Below are positions 33,367 to 42,201 of a stretch of DNA of 64,000 bases, in pieces; position 1 is the stretch's first letter, and each line of letters begins with the position of its first letter. The notes beneath the pieces are model-generated. The model was not told the DNA's origin. It worked only from the letters and a program-made list of their open reading frames with translations, and ran no database searches. The translations under genes were made by a program, and so were the position numbers. Source of the stretch: Fimbriimonadaceae bacterium (GTDB lineage Bacteria; Armatimonadota; Fimbriimonadia; Fimbriimonadales; Fimbriimonadaceae). Location: contig CP075365.1 of the NCBI GenBank assembly GCA_019454125.1, forward strand, positions 2,164,218 through 2,228,217, read 5' to 3'.

Positions 33367-34950
33367 ATGTCCGCGACTTCGACCGAGAACAAAGAACAGG
33401 GTTGTTCTTTCTTCAGCCGAACCCCTGACCGTACGTTCATCCCCGAAGACTTTTCCAGCGACGAAAAGTTGATGGTCCAGCAGGCCGAGCAGTTCAGCCG
33501 CAAAGAGGTGCTGCCCCTTGCGGACCGGCTGGACAGGCAAGAGGACGGGCTGATGCCCCAACTCGTGGCCAAGGCCGGCGCCCTCGGGTTCTGTGGGGTC
33601 GATACGGACGACGCCTTCGGCGGGCTGGGCCTCGGCAAGAACCTTGCCGCGAGGATCATCGAGTTCCTCTCGCTCAACGGCTCGTTCAGCGTCACTTTCG
33701 GCGTGACGAGCGGCATCGCCCAGTTGGGGCTGAGCCTCTTCGGTACGGACGAGCAGAAGCAGAAGTACCTTCCCCACCTGGCCACGGGAGAATGGATCGG
33801 AGCCTACGCCCTGAGCGAGCCGAACTCCGGAAGCGACGCCCTTTCCATGGCGACCCGCGCGGAGCGGCGCGGTGACAAGTGGGTGCTGAACGGCACCAAG
33901 ATGTGGATCAGCAACGCGAAGTGGGCCCAATTCTTCCTCGTCATGGCGAAGATCGACGGCGAGCAAGTCTCCGCCTTCCTCGTCGAACGGGACATGCCCG
34001 GAGTCTCCGTCTCGCGCGAGGAGCATAAGCTCGGCCTGAAGGGCTCGTCCACCGCGCGCCTTCTCCTTGAGAACGCGGAAGTGCCGCTTGAGAACCTGCT
34101 CCACGAGGCGGGCAAGGGCCATAAGGTCGCCCTGAACGCCCTGAACATCGGGCGCTTCAAACTGGCCGCGATGTCGCTCGGCCCCGCCCGCGACGCCATC
34201 TATGAGTCCAGCCAATACGCCAAGGACCGCAAGCAGTTCGGCCGCGCGATCGCCGAGTTCGGACTGGTCCGCCAGAAGTTCGCCGATATGGCGGCGCTCT
34301 ATTTCGGGGCCGAGTCAGCGCTTTACCGGCTTGGCGCGAACCTGGACCAGGCGTTCGAGGAACACGGGGGTACGGTCGAGGGCAACCAGCGCGCGGCCGA
34401 AGAGTTCGCGGTCGAGTGCTCGGCCGTCAAGGTCTTGGCGACCGAGGCCGAGGCGAAGATCGTCGACGAAGCCTTGCAGGTCTACGGCGGCTATGGCTTC
34501 ACTGAAGAGTTCCCGCTCGCGAGGATCTACCGCGACTGCCGCGTCAGCCGGATCTATGAGGGCACGAACGAGATCAACCGCATTTTCCTCGCCGACCGGA
34601 TGAAGCGCAGGGCCGACGAGGGGCGGGCCAGCCTGGACGGCGTGGCCGACTCTTTCGTCTCAGAGCTCGCCCACCGCGCCTTCGGCCGCTTCGACAAGGA
34701 GCAGGTGGTGTCAGGCGCGCTCAGCGACCTCGTGATGCTGGCCTATGCGGAGCAATCGGCCCGCCTGCGGGCAGCCCGGCTCGGCGGGATCGCCCAGGCC
34801 GCGCACGACCGCTTTGCCAACTGGGCGAACGTGCAGGCGGCGGCCGCCTACCAAGTCGTGACGGGAGAGGCCGTGACCCTGCCGAAGCCGAACCCCGGCC
34901 ATGTCGACGAGCTTGCTGCGCACGTGCTGGAGTCGCGCAGCCCGGTCTAG
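33367..34950 (+). CDS. Acyl-CoA dehydrogenase (long/very-long-chain type)
   Basis: FAD enzyme for the first step of fatty-acid beta-oxidation. Domains in order: N-terminal helices (about 30-145), the beta domain with YALSEPNSGSDA (about 149-160) and GTKMWISNA, and the C-terminal helices with YGGYGFTEEFPLAR and YEGTNEINR, which includes the usual catalytic Glu. At 527 residues it has a C-terminal extension like the VLCAD or ACAD9 group. The FadN-like enzyme at 61172 and the second dehydrogenase at 54014 supply later or parallel steps. Confidence 0.92.
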   Translation: MSATSTENKEQGCSFFSRTPDRTFIPEDFSSDEKLMVQQAEQFSRKEVLPLADRLDRQEDGLMPQLVAKAGALGFCGVDTDDAFGGLGLGKNLAARIIEFLSLNGSFSVTFGVTSGIAQLGLSLFGTDEQKQKYLPHLATGEWIGAYALSEPNSGSDALSMATRAERRGDKWVLNGTKMWISNAKWAQFFLVMAKIDGEQVSAFLVERDMPGVSVSREEHKLGLKGSSTARLLLENAEVPLENLLHEAGKGHKVALNALNIGRFKLAAMSLGPARDAIYESSQYAKDRKQFGRAIAEFGLVRQKFADMAALYFGAESALYRLGANLDQAFEEHGGTVEGNQRAAEEFAVECSAVKVLATEAEAKIVDEALQVYGGYGFTEEFPLARIYRDCRVSRIYEGTNEINRIFLADRMKRRADEGRASLDGVADSFVSELAHRAFGRFDKEQVVSGALSDLVMLAYAEQSARLRAARLGGIAQAAHDRFANWANVQAAAAYQVVTGEAVTLPKPNPGHVDELAAHVLESRSPV

Positions 34951-35573
34951 GCCGATGCCGCGCGCTTCGAATAGGCGACAACCATCAGGCTAGCCCCTAG
35001 GAACCAGGCGATCCAGGTCCAGATGGGCGTGTCGAACAGCACCATCGCCAGCCCGACGACCGAGACGAACTGGTAGGCGACGCCCGCGAAGGCGTGCGTC
35101 TTCCGCCACGCCTCGTCGGAAGACATGCTCCACCGCGTGCGGACGCCGATCCAACGGTTCCGCTCCAGCGACGAAAAGCGGCTTGCCATAAGCCCGAACA
35201 ACACGAACACAGCGCCCATCAGCCACCGCGTCACCTGGATCGGGCCGAGCGCGGCCTGCGTCGTGACGATCTGGAGATAACCGAAGAAAGCGGCGAGGAG
35301 GAAAAAGAGCCAGTTCGAAGTACGCTCAGACTGGGTGGTGCTCCGCGCGGCCGGCATCAGCTGTGGCATCCGCCACAGGAGCACCAGCGAGACGAACTGG
35401 AAGACCGGCGCGATCCAGATCGCGGCCCCCTTGGGCCACCACTGGTCCGGACGGCCGTTCAACCCCCAGTGCACGGGGACGGAGCCGGGGAGGAACGGGA
35501 ACACGACCGCCGAGTACACAAGGGTCGCCGCCACGGTGACCAGGGCCCAGAAGATCGCGTTCCGCCTCCGCAT
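34947..35573 (-). CDS. SdpI/DUF1648 family membrane protein
   Basis: 208-residue integral membrane protein with about six helices. The N-terminal DUF1648 motif FPFLPGSVPVHWGLNGRPDQW and the C-terminal SdpI motif NRWIGVRTRWSMSSDEAWRKTH are both clear. In Bacillus subtilis SdpI is an immunity and signalling protein for the SdpC toxin. No sdpC- or sdpR-like gene is adjacent, so a general envelope role is as likely. It converges on the acyl-CoA dehydrogenase with a 4-base overlap. Confidence 0.85.
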   Translation of the reverse strand: MRRRNAIFWALVTVAATLVYSAVVFPFLPGSVPVHWGLNGRPDQWWPKGAAIWIAPVFQFVSLVLLWRMPQLMPAARSTTQSERTSNWLFFLLAAFFGYLQIVTTQAALGPIQVTRWLMGAVFVLFGLMASRFSSLERNRWIGVRTRWSMSSDEAWRKTHAFAGVAYQFVSVVGLAMVLFDTPIWTWIAWFLGASLMVVAYSKRAASA

Positions 35574-35736
35574 GAATAAGTCCCATACGAATCAACCCAG
35601 CGGTCGGTTGCACCAGTATTGTTGCGTAATCGCTTTTTATGACAGCAAGATTTCCGATAACGTCGCAAAGTTGAAAGTTATGCTGGTACATTAGCGATTC
35701 CGATCCTGTGTGGTTGGACAAAGAATCGGGCGAAGA

Positions 35737-35755
35737 TTGACAACAGCTAACGGGG
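35737..35755 (+). promoter_or_regulatory. Shared upstream block of PEP-CTERM gene 1
   Basis: TTGACAAC-AG-CTAACGGGG ends 50 bases before the ATG at 35806. Nearly the same block stands at 36433-36449, 50 bases before the paralogue's ATG. It contains a -35-like TTGACA. The rest of 35574-35805 is AT-richer than the surroundings and has no gene. Confidence 0.45.
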
Positions 35756-35805
35756 AATTAGCGTTTGCCTAGTCACCAAATCGTCCGGTTTCTTGAGGAT
35801 CTTTA

Positions 35806-36387
35806 ATGAACAAGGTACTGCTCACATGTGTGGGCGCGACGGTTTTTGCCGTTAATGCGTCTGCGCTGAACCTTATCGTCAATCCCGGTTTCGAAACCGG
35901 CACCCTAACGCCCTGGTACCAGAAGATCGACAAGGGAGGTCCGGAGAACTGGCACGTGACGACCGCAGACGCGGCGTCTGGCCGGTACTCGGTGACCTCC
36001 CGCGGCAACAAGCTTCTGTACACGGCGGTGACCCCGACCTTCACGAAGTTCATCGTCGACGTCAGCTTCTCGCTGAAGAACGTCGACGCGACCCACAACG
36101 CCTACCGCTTCTTCTATCTCGACGGAGAGGAAGAGTTCTACGTGAACGCGAACTCGAGCAACTGGATCCGCCACACGGTGACGCACAAGCTGGCTCAGAA
36201 CCGCGTCCTGGTCGGCTTCGGTGTCTACGGGGTCTACGGCGGCACCCAGTACCGCACGTACCTTGACGACGTCACCATCAACGCGTTCGCGACGGGCGGT
36301 TTCGGCGGAGGAGCCCCGGTTCCTGAACCGGCTACTCTGCTTGCCCTGCCCTTGCTGCTCGGCCTCATGAAACGACGGGGACGCTAA
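35806..36387 (+). CDS. PEP-CTERM sorted secreted protein 1
   Basis: 193-residue exported protein. Signal peptide at 1-20; mature start NLIVNPGFETG, typical of carbohydrate-binding-like jelly-roll domains. The C-terminus is a PEP-CTERM tail: VPEPATLL, a hydrophobic helix and basic KRRGR. Such tails are recognised by an exosortase, which cuts and anchors or releases the protein at the cell surface. No exosortase is in the window. TTGAGGATC before the ATG is an SD. A diverged paralogue follows directly. Confidence 0.9.
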   Translation: MNKVLLTCVGATVFAVNASALNLIVNPGFETGTLTPWYQKIDKGGPENWHVTTADAASGRYSVTSRGNKLLYTAVTPTFTKFIVDVSFSLKNVDATHNAYRFFYLDGEEEFYVNANSSNWIRHTVTHKLAQNRVLVGFGVYGVYGGTQYRTYLDDVTINAFATGGFGGGAPVPEPATLLALPLLLGLMKRRGR

Positions 36388-36432
36388 GCTCCCGTTCCGT
36401 ACCTCCCGGGCGAGGTCCCCGTATTTTGACTG

Positions 36433-36449
36433 TTGTCAACCTAACGGGG
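36433..36449 (+). promoter_or_regulatory. Shared upstream block of PEP-CTERM gene 2
   Basis: TTGTCAAC-CTAACGGGG matches the block upstream of gene 1 apart from two missing bases and one substitution, and lies at the same distance from the ATG. A CATACT (36457-36462) 18 bases after TTGTCA could be its -10. The left part overlaps a TTGAC-TGTT-GTCAA dyad (36426-36439). Confidence 0.45.
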
Positions 36450-36499
36450 CCCTCGCCATACTGTTCTTGTTCCTTGCTTTCCTTTGGGAGGTTTCACAA

Positions 36500-37060
36500 A
36501 TGAAGAAATTAGACACACGGGCGGTCTGTGCCGCCTTCGTCTTCGCGTTCGTCGCACGGGCGCAAGCCGGCCCCATCGTCCTGGTCAACGGGGATTTCGA
36601 GTCCGGTTCTCTCGCGCCGTGGGCTCAAACCCTGGATAAGGGCGGCCCCGTCAACTGGACCCTCACGACCTCGGTCGTCCACACCGGCGATTACGCTGCG
36701 ATGGCGCGGGGCAACAAGATGCTCTTCCAGCAGGTCGCCGACGTCGACGCGCGGGAGGTCACCTCGGTCTCCTTCGCCCTGCTCAACTCGGACGCGACCT
36801 TCAACGCGTACCGCTTCTTCTACAGTGACCAGACGTGGAAAGAGTTCACGGTCGACCCGCTCGACGACAACTGGCACGTTTACGAAGTCTCGCAGAACCT
36901 CGACCGCTCCAAAACCCTTACGGGCTTGGGGATTTTCGGAGTCAATGGTGGCAACACTTATTGGACTTATCTCGACGACGTCGAGATCACAGTCGTGCCC
37001 GAACCGGCCACCCTGCTGGCGACTAGCCTTGCCCTTCTCGCCCTCCGGAGAAAACGCTAA
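36500..37060 (+). CDS. PEP-CTERM sorted secreted protein 2 (paralogue of the preceding gene)
   Basis: 186-residue exported protein. It shares with gene 1 the mature start (LVNGDFESGSLAPW against LIVNPGFETGTLTPW), a DKGGP-NW segment, a NAYRFFY segment and TYLDDVEI near the end, so the two arose by tandem duplication. Signal peptide 1-23, PEP-CTERM tail VPEPATLL, helix and RRKR. ATG 36500 is preceded by GGGAGG at 8 bases; an upstream in-frame start at 36467 has no SD. Confidence 0.9.
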   Translation: MKKLDTRAVCAAFVFAFVARAQAGPIVLVNGDFESGSLAPWAQTLDKGGPVNWTLTTSVVHTGDYAAMARGNKMLFQQVADVDAREVTSVSFALLNSDATFNAYRFFYSDQTWKEFTVDPLDDNWHVYEVSQNLDRSKTLTGLGIFGVNGGNTYWTYLDDVEITVVPEPATLLATSLALLALRRKR

Positions 37061-37066
37061 ACCTTT

Positions 37067-37091
37067 CCCTTCCCCGATCATCGGGGAAGGG
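37067..37091. terminator. Bidirectional hairpin between PEP-CTERM gene 2 and trpS
   Basis: Perfect 12-base arms (37067-37078, 37080-37091) lie between the convergent stops at 37060 and 37094. Flanking T or A runs are short, so termination efficiency is uncertain. Confidence 0.6.
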
Positions 37092-37093
37092 CC

Positions 37094-38104
37094 CTAAAGC
37101 AACCGCATTGCCCGGCGGACTTCCGCCATGGTTTGCGACGCATAGTCCGATGCCTCTTCCGCGCCTTTCTTGAGGATCGCGATCATGGTGTCGTCGTCCA
37201 CTGCCGCCCGCCGCGCGCGGATCGGGCGCAAGAATTCATTGACCGCTTCGATGAGCTCGCGCTTGTTCTGCATGCAGCCCCGCTCACCGGCGCGGTCCTC
37301 TTCCCACTGCCGCTCCCAGTCCGGCGAATAGAGCTTGAGGAGCTGGCATACGGCGCACCCCTCCGGGATCCCGGGGTCGGACTTTCGGAGCTTGCTGGGG
37401 GTCGTGTAAGCCCCCATGATCCGCTGGGCGGTCTCTTCCGGCGTGTCGAAGAGGTAGATGCAGTTGTCGTACGACTTGCTCATCTTGCGAAGCTGCCCGC
37501 TCTCGTCCGCGTCGGTGCCCGGCACCTTGGACCGAAGCTCGTCCGGATCGATGATGTCCCCGAAGTCGGGGAAGACGTCGCAATCGAACGCGGCGTTGAA
37601 GGAACGGCCGATCTCGCGGCTCAGTTCAAGGTGCGGCGCCTGGTCCTTCCCGACGGGGACGCCGTAGGGCTTGTAGAGCAGGATGTCCGCCGCCTGCAGC
37701 ACGGGGTAGCCGAGCAGGCCATAGGAGACTTGCTTGCCCTCGCCCAAGTCGTCCTTCTTCTCCTTGAAGGTCGGCACCCGCTCGAGCTTTCCAAGCCCCG
37801 TCACCATCGAGAAGATGAGATGGAGCTCGGCATGCTGCGGAACGTGCGACTGGACGAAGATCGATGTGCGTTCCGGGTCTAGCCCGGCGGCCACGAAGTC
37901 CTTGGCCACTTCCAGGGTGTTGCGGCGCAGGTCGGGCGGGACGTCGCCCATCGTGGTGAGGGCGTGGTAATCGGCGACCATGCAGTAGAGCTTGTAATCC
38001 TCTTGCAGAGCCACCCACGGCCGAAGGGCGCCCTCATAGTTGCCAAGGTGCAGGCGCGGGTTGGTCGCCCGCGTCCCGCTCAGTATCCGCTTTCGTTCCT
38101 CCAT
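37094..38104 (-). CDS. trpS: Tryptophanyl-tRNA synthetase
   Basis: Class I aminoacyl-tRNA synthetase, 336 residues. The HIGH-equivalent is PRLHLGNYEGAL near residue 16 with a SGTRATN start, and the KMSKS loop appears exactly as KMSKS (about 208-212). The central YPVLQAADILLY and VPVGKDQ motifs for Trp-AMP binding are present. Length and motifs are normal for bacterial TrpRS. It heads a minus-strand group with the M50 protease and lysA upstream. Confidence 0.96.
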   Translation of the reverse strand: MEERKRILSGTRATNPRLHLGNYEGALRPWVALQEDYKLYCMVADYHALTTMGDVPPDLRRNTLEVAKDFVAAGLDPERTSIFVQSHVPQHAELHLIFSMVTGLGKLERVPTFKEKKDDLGEGKQVSYGLLGYPVLQAADILLYKPYGVPVGKDQAPHLELSREIGRSFNAAFDCDVFPDFGDIIDPDELRSKVPGTDADESGQLRKMSKSYDNCIYLFDTPEETAQRIMGAYTTPSKLRKSDPGIPEGCAVCQLLKLYSPDWERQWEEDRAGERGCMQNKRELIEAVNEFLRPIRARRAAVDDDTMIAILKKGAEEASDYASQTMAEVRRAMRLL

Positions 38105-38117
38105 CAGTACCCTTCGG

Positions 38118-38780
38118 TCAGAACGGGAACGGTACTCCCGTCAGGAACCGGAAGAGAAGGACCATCGGAGGTCGAATCACCAGGCCAATGATGCCGGGGC
38201 CAGGCGAAAGCTGGCTGAGCAAGACCGCGCCAAGGAACACGAACTGGCCGAACGTGAGGTTCCACCGCGTCCATTGGAGCCGGGATTTGTCGTTCATGAA
38301 CGTCCCCACCAGCCACATCCCGTCAAGAGGTCCGAGCGGGATCAGGTTGAAGAAACAGAGCGTGAGGTTGAGGCTCACCCCGAAATAGAGCAACAGGTGC
38401 ACGAAAGTCGGCAGCTGTTCATAGGTGCCCGTCAGCATTGTCAGCCGCATCACGATCGCATAGAGCGCGGCCTGGATCAAGTTGGAGACCGGCCCGCCGA
38501 GGACGGCCACGAAGTGGTCCCACCGCGGGTTCCGCATCTGCTGCGGGTTCATTGGCACGGGGCGTCCCCAGCCGATGCCAAAGCCCGTGAACGCGGTGAA
38601 GAGGATCATCAAGCTCCCGAGCGGGTCAAAGTGGCGGAAAAGGTTCAGGCTGACGCGGCCATAGAAGGCCGGAGTCGGGTCTCCGGCCAGGTCCGCCAGC
38701 TTCGCGTGGGCGTACTCGTGAAGACCGATCCCCAGGAAGATCACGATGAGGACGGCTGCGATCAGTTCAGGCGGCGGCAT
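38118..38780 (-). CDS. Site-2-protease-type M50 family membrane protein
   Basis: 220-residue polytopic protein. The zinc motif is HEYAH (about 21-25) and the second active-site part is NLIPLGPLDG (about 146-155), as in the YwhC/SREBP-S2P-like short M50 group. It has about five helices and no PDZ domain, unlike RseP. ATG 38780 follows AAAGGA and overlaps no gene; lysA ends 5 bases upstream. Possible upstream starts lie inside lysA and are discarded. Confidence 0.87.
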   Translation of the reverse strand: MPPPELIAAVLIVIFLGIGLHEYAHAKLADLAGDPTPAFYGRVSLNLFRHFDPLGSLMILFTAFTGFGIGWGRPVPMNPQQMRNPRWDHFVAVLGGPVSNLIQAALYAIVMRLTMLTGTYEQLPTFVHLLLYFGVSLNLTLCFFNLIPLGPLDGMWLVGTFMNDKSRLQWTRWNLTFGQFVFLGAVLLSQLSPGPGIIGLVIRPPMVLLFRFLTGVPFPF

Positions 38781-38784
38781 TCCT

Positions 38785-40041
38785 TTAGAGTCCCTCCGGC
38801 AACCGCTCGCGCGAGAGCACCTGGTCCCAAGTCTCACGGAGCTGGACCAGTTCGGGGCGGCCTTTGACCATTAGGACGGTCGCGGGGCGCGGGTACCGGT
38901 TGTAGTTGCTCGCCATCGAAGAGTTGTAGGCGCCGGTGCAGAGAACTTGGACAAAGTCGCCCTTGCGGACGTCCCTCGGAGCGGGGACGTCGGCGAAGAG
39001 CGTGTCCGACTCGCAGTGCTTGCCGCTGACGGTCACCGTGCGCATTTCTGACGTACGCGCCAGGGGCCACCGGAGTTCGTAACGGGCCCCGTAGAGCCCA
39101 GGCCTTGGGTTGTCGCTCATCCCCCCGTCCACGCTGACGAAGACCCGGCCGGAGGCCGCTTCCTTCACCGCGGCCACCCGGTAAAGCGTGACGCCCGACT
39201 CCGCGACCATTGCCCGGCCGGGCTCCATGTCGAGCTTCGGCGCGATCCTGCCGTCGAGCTCCCTAAAGACGGCCTCAGCCAAGCGGCTCGAATACTCTTC
39301 GACCGTGAGCGGCTCGTCCTGGGGCATGTAACGCACGCCGAGCCCGCCCCCCAGGTTGAGGTGTGAGGCGCCAAAGCCAAGGCGGTCCTTGGCCGAGAGG
39401 GCGGTGCGGACCACCGCCAACGCCCCATCGATCTGCGCCCCTGGCTCCAGCAACTGGCTGCCGACATGGCAGTGGTAGCCGACCAGGTTCAGGCCCAGGT
39501 CGAGGGCGCGCTGGGTGGCGTCCAAGGCGCGGTCCAACGGGAAGCCGAACTTGGTATCCGCCTGGCCGGTGGAAATTTTCGCGTGGGTCACCGGGTCTAC
39601 GCCGGGGGCCAGCCGCAAGAGGATCGGCAACCGGGCCCGGCGGTCCGCCCAGGCAGCCAGTTCCTCGTCGCCATCGACGATCGCCTTGCCGACTCCGACC
39701 TCGAGCGCAAAGTCGATCTCTTCCGAAGACTTCGCGTTGCCGTGGAATCGGCAGGCCGAAGCGGGCACGCCCGCGGCCAGAGCGGCGCGAAGCTCGCCCT
39801 CACTGGCGACGTCGATGGCGCATCCCTCCGAGTGGACGGTGCGGAGCACCGCCAGGCAGGAGTTCGCTTTGCTCGCGTAGGCGACCTCGCCGTGCGGCCA
39901 AGCTGCCACCTGTCGCCGGGCCCTAGCCCGCAGATGGTCGCCGTCCAGGACGTACAGGGGGGTTCCGAAGTCGTTGACCAGCCCCTCCACCAAGGCCGGA
40001 TCTAGGACAAAGCGTTCGTCAGAGGCGACCGGGCTGCCCAT
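38785..40041 (-). CDS. lysA: Diaminopimelate decarboxylase
   Basis: PLP enzyme for the last step of lysine synthesis (meso-DAP to lysine). Fold-type III, 418 residues. The PLP lysine is in AYASKANSC (near residue 57), HVGSQ near 190 and the GGGLGVRY motif bind cofactor, and the C-terminal HCESDTLF motif carries the catalytic Cys. ATG 40041 follows CATAAT by 8 bases, another probable leaderless start. Confidence 0.95.
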   Translation of the reverse strand: MGSPVASDERFVLDPALVEGLVNDFGTPLYVLDGDHLRARARRQVAAWPHGEVAYASKANSCLAVLRTVHSEGCAIDVASEGELRAALAAGVPASACRFHGNAKSSEEIDFALEVGVGKAIVDGDEELAAWADRRARLPILLRLAPGVDPVTHAKISTGQADTKFGFPLDRALDATQRALDLGLNLVGYHCHVGSQLLEPGAQIDGALAVVRTALSAKDRLGFGASHLNLGGGLGVRYMPQDEPLTVEEYSSRLAEAVFRELDGRIAPKLDMEPGRAMVAESGVTLYRVAAVKEAASGRVFVSVDGGMSDNPRPGLYGARYELRWPLARTSEMRTVTVSGKHCESDTLFADVPAPRDVRKGDFVQVLCTGAYNSSMASNYNRYPRPATVLMVKGRPELVQLRETWDQVLSRERLPEGL

Positions 40042-40049
40042 GCCCGGCC

Positions 40050-40055
40050 ATTATG
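40050..40055 (-). promoter_or_regulatory. Putative -10 box (CATAAT) of lysA
   Basis: Minus-strand CATAAT (40055-40050) then 8 bases and the ATG at 40041. Confidence 0.45.
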
Positions 40056-40085
40056 CCACTGGCGGTTAAGACCCGCGGACCGCCG

Positions 40086-40994
40086 TTAGGCAGCCTTGAT
40101 GTATTCCTTCGTGTGCCGGTCGACCAGTTCCAGGACCTGGGCGACCTCTGTTTCGGGCAGGCCGACCGTCTGGATGATCTTCTCGTCGATTGTGGCCTCG
40201 ACGGGCCAATCGACCAGAGAAAAGCCGTTCGTGCAGGTCAGATAGTCCGCATAGCGCAGGCAACAGAGGGCCGCCTGCTCCTTCTCGGCCGCGAGCGGGT
40301 CGTCCGCGCCCCTCAGAGCTTCGATAAAGAGGTCTGGGAGCTTCCAGCCCATGGCCGCAGCCACGCTGAGTTCCGAGATGTACCGGCCGGTGACCAGGTT
40401 GAAACCTTCGCTGAGGTCCGTGTTCGACGCCTTGGCGCGGTCGTATGCCGCGTCGTAAAGGCCCGGAACGATCGAGGCCAGAAGACCGAGGCCGAGCTTG
40501 TTCAAGACGCCGGCTGCGAACAGCTCGTCGGGGGACCAGGAAGAGCGGGCGCCGTTCGTCTTGGTCGCGACGGACAGGAGGAACTTGGCGAGGAAGCCGA
40601 CGAACATCGAGTATTCGGCGAACTTCTTCGGGGAAAAGCGCGGCGAGCCCTTGGCCTTGTGGATGAACGACTGGACCCAGACGGAGACGGCGACGCTCCG
40701 GACGGCCTTCTGGCCGAGCATCATGATCGCCCCCTTTACGGTCGAGGTCTGTCGGGACCCGCCCCCATAGAGGGCGCTGTTGGCCGCCCTCAGAACGCCG
40801 GCGGTGATGGCCGGATCGCCCAAGATGATTCGTTCGAGTTCGCCCGCCCCGGCGCTCCCTCCGTCAATGGCCTCGCAGAGGTTCAATGCGGAGGAAGGCA
40901 TGTCGGGGAGGCTCTCTGCGGTCCTAAATGATTCGGCAAGACGGTCGAATTCATCGCCCTGCCACGATTTGCTCATCCACATTGCTTCGGCCAT
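40086..40994 (-). CDS. HDOD-domain protein
   Basis: 302-residue protein. HDOD domains are HD-superfamily folds without catalysis, used in signalling. The early LPDMPSSALNL, LERIILGDPAITAGVLRAANSALYGG and MLGQKAVRSVAVSVWVQSF segments (about 35-120) match HDOD. The rest is helical, with LFAAGVLNKLGLGLLA as the second half. The start is uncertain: ATG 40994, 40982 or 40976 all follow the dxr divergence, and the frame is open into the dxr coding region. The first is listed. Confidence 0.82.
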   Translation of the reverse strand: MAEAMWMSKSWQGDEFDRLAESFRTAESLPDMPSSALNLCEAIDGGSAGAGELERIILGDPAITAGVLRAANSALYGGGSRQTSTVKGAIMMLGQKAVRSVAVSVWVQSFIHKAKGSPRFSPKKFAEYSMFVGFLAKFLLSVATKTNGARSSWSPDELFAAGVLNKLGLGLLASIVPGLYDAAYDRAKASNTDLSEGFNLVTGRYISELSVAAAMGWKLPDLFIEALRGADDPLAAEKEQAALCCLRYADYLTCTNGFSLVDWPVEATIDEKIIQTVGLPETEVAQVLELVDRHTKEYIKAA

Positions 40995-41070
40995 ACGTTC
41001 TGAAATGATGGTCGGCCAGTAGCCCTTCTTCACCGCTTTTTTAGACGGGGTCGGGTAGAAGAGGGCCCTC

Positions 41071-42195
41071 GTGCGGTCCCTCGTCATCCTCGGCTCCACC
41101 GGAAGCATCGGCACCCAAACCCTCGATGTGGTTCGACGCCACCCCAACCGGCTAAGGGTGGTCGGTGCTTCTGCTTACCGGAGCGCGGGTGAGTTGAAGG
41201 CACAGGCGGACCAGTTCGGAATTCCGAAGGTCGCCCTCATGGATGAGGCTTTGGCCGCACAGCACGAGGTTCCGGGCGGGATGGGGGCGGTCGTCGACCT
41301 CGTGACAGCCCCGGAGGTCGACCTGGTGGTGGTGGCGGTCGCGGGCGTCATCGGCCTTGTCCCCACCCTCGCCGCGATCAGGGCCGGGAAGGACATCGCC
41401 CTGGCCAGCAAGGAGATCTTGGTGGCGGCGGGTGAAGTGGTCATGCCACTGGTGCGAACGCACGGCGTGCGTATGACCCCGATCGATTCGGAGCACAGCG
41501 CCGTCTACCAGTGCTTGCAAGGCTATACGCCCGAACAGGTCTCCAAGATCGTCTTGACCGCGAGCGGGGGCCCCTTCCGGGGCCGGACTCGGCACGACCT
41601 GGAACAGGTCACCGTCCAGCAAGCGCTGGACCACCCGACCTGGAAAATGGGGGGCAAGATCACGGTCGATTCGGCGACCCTCATGAACAAGGCGCTCGAG
41701 ACCATCGAGGCGCGTTGGCTCTTCGACACGCCGATCGACCGCGTCGACGCAGTCGTCCACCCCCAGAGCATCGTCCACTCCTTCGTCGAGTTCACGGACG
41801 GGAGCTACCTGGCCCAGCTGGGCTGGCCCGACATGCGGCTCCCCATCCAATACGCCCTGCTCGCGCCGGAAAGGCCGGCTAGCGACCTTCGTCCGTGGAA
41901 CCCGCTCGAGTCTTCCCCGCTCACGTTTGAGGCTGTCGACCACGCCACGTTCCCGGCGCTCCAGATCGCCCGCAAGGCGGTCGAAAAGGGCGGGACGACG
42001 CCGAGCGCGTTCAACGCGGCCAACGAGGTTGCGGCGAACGCCTTCCTCCAGGGCCGGTGCGGCTTCCTGCAAATCGCCGATACTGTAAGCCAGGTGACGG
42101 AGGAGCACCGGCCGAGCGACGTCTCGTTCGAGGCCGTCCAGGAGGCCGATGATTGGGCCCGTGGAACGACCCGCCAAATCCTGCGTCTGGAATAG
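41071..42195 (+). CDS. dxr: 1-deoxy-D-xylulose 5-phosphate reductoisomerase
   Basis: Second enzyme of the MEP isoprenoid pathway. 374 residues. NADPH motif LGSTGSIGTQTLDV at 7-20, the substrate and metal motif DSEHSAVYQCL (about 139-149), SGGPFRG and KMGGKITVDSATLMNKALE are complete. GTG 41071 is preceded by TAGAAG at 9 bases. It is followed 6 bases later by rseP, a common pairing. Confidence 0.96.
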   Translation: MRSLVILGSTGSIGTQTLDVVRRHPNRLRVVGASAYRSAGELKAQADQFGIPKVALMDEALAAQHEVPGGMGAVVDLVTAPEVDLVVVAVAGVIGLVPTLAAIRAGKDIALASKEILVAAGEVVMPLVRTHGVRMTPIDSEHSAVYQCLQGYTPEQVSKIVLTASGGPFRGRTRHDLEQVTVQQALDHPTWKMGGKITVDSATLMNKALETIEARWLFDTPIDRVDAVVHPQSIVHSFVEFTDGSYLAQLGWPDMRLPIQYALLAPERPASDLRPWNPLESSPLTFEAVDHATFPALQIARKAVEKGGTTPSAFNAANEVAANAFLQGRCGFLQIADTVSQVTEEHRPSDVSFEAVQEADDWARGTTRQILRLE

Positions 42196-42201
42196 AACTT
42201 C

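Noticed and set aside
35737-35768. Sigma-54 promoter (GG at -24, GC at -12) before the PEP-CTERM gene
   Set aside because: The spacing is 13 rather than 12 bases and the paralogue's promoter has no equivalent, so it was not called.
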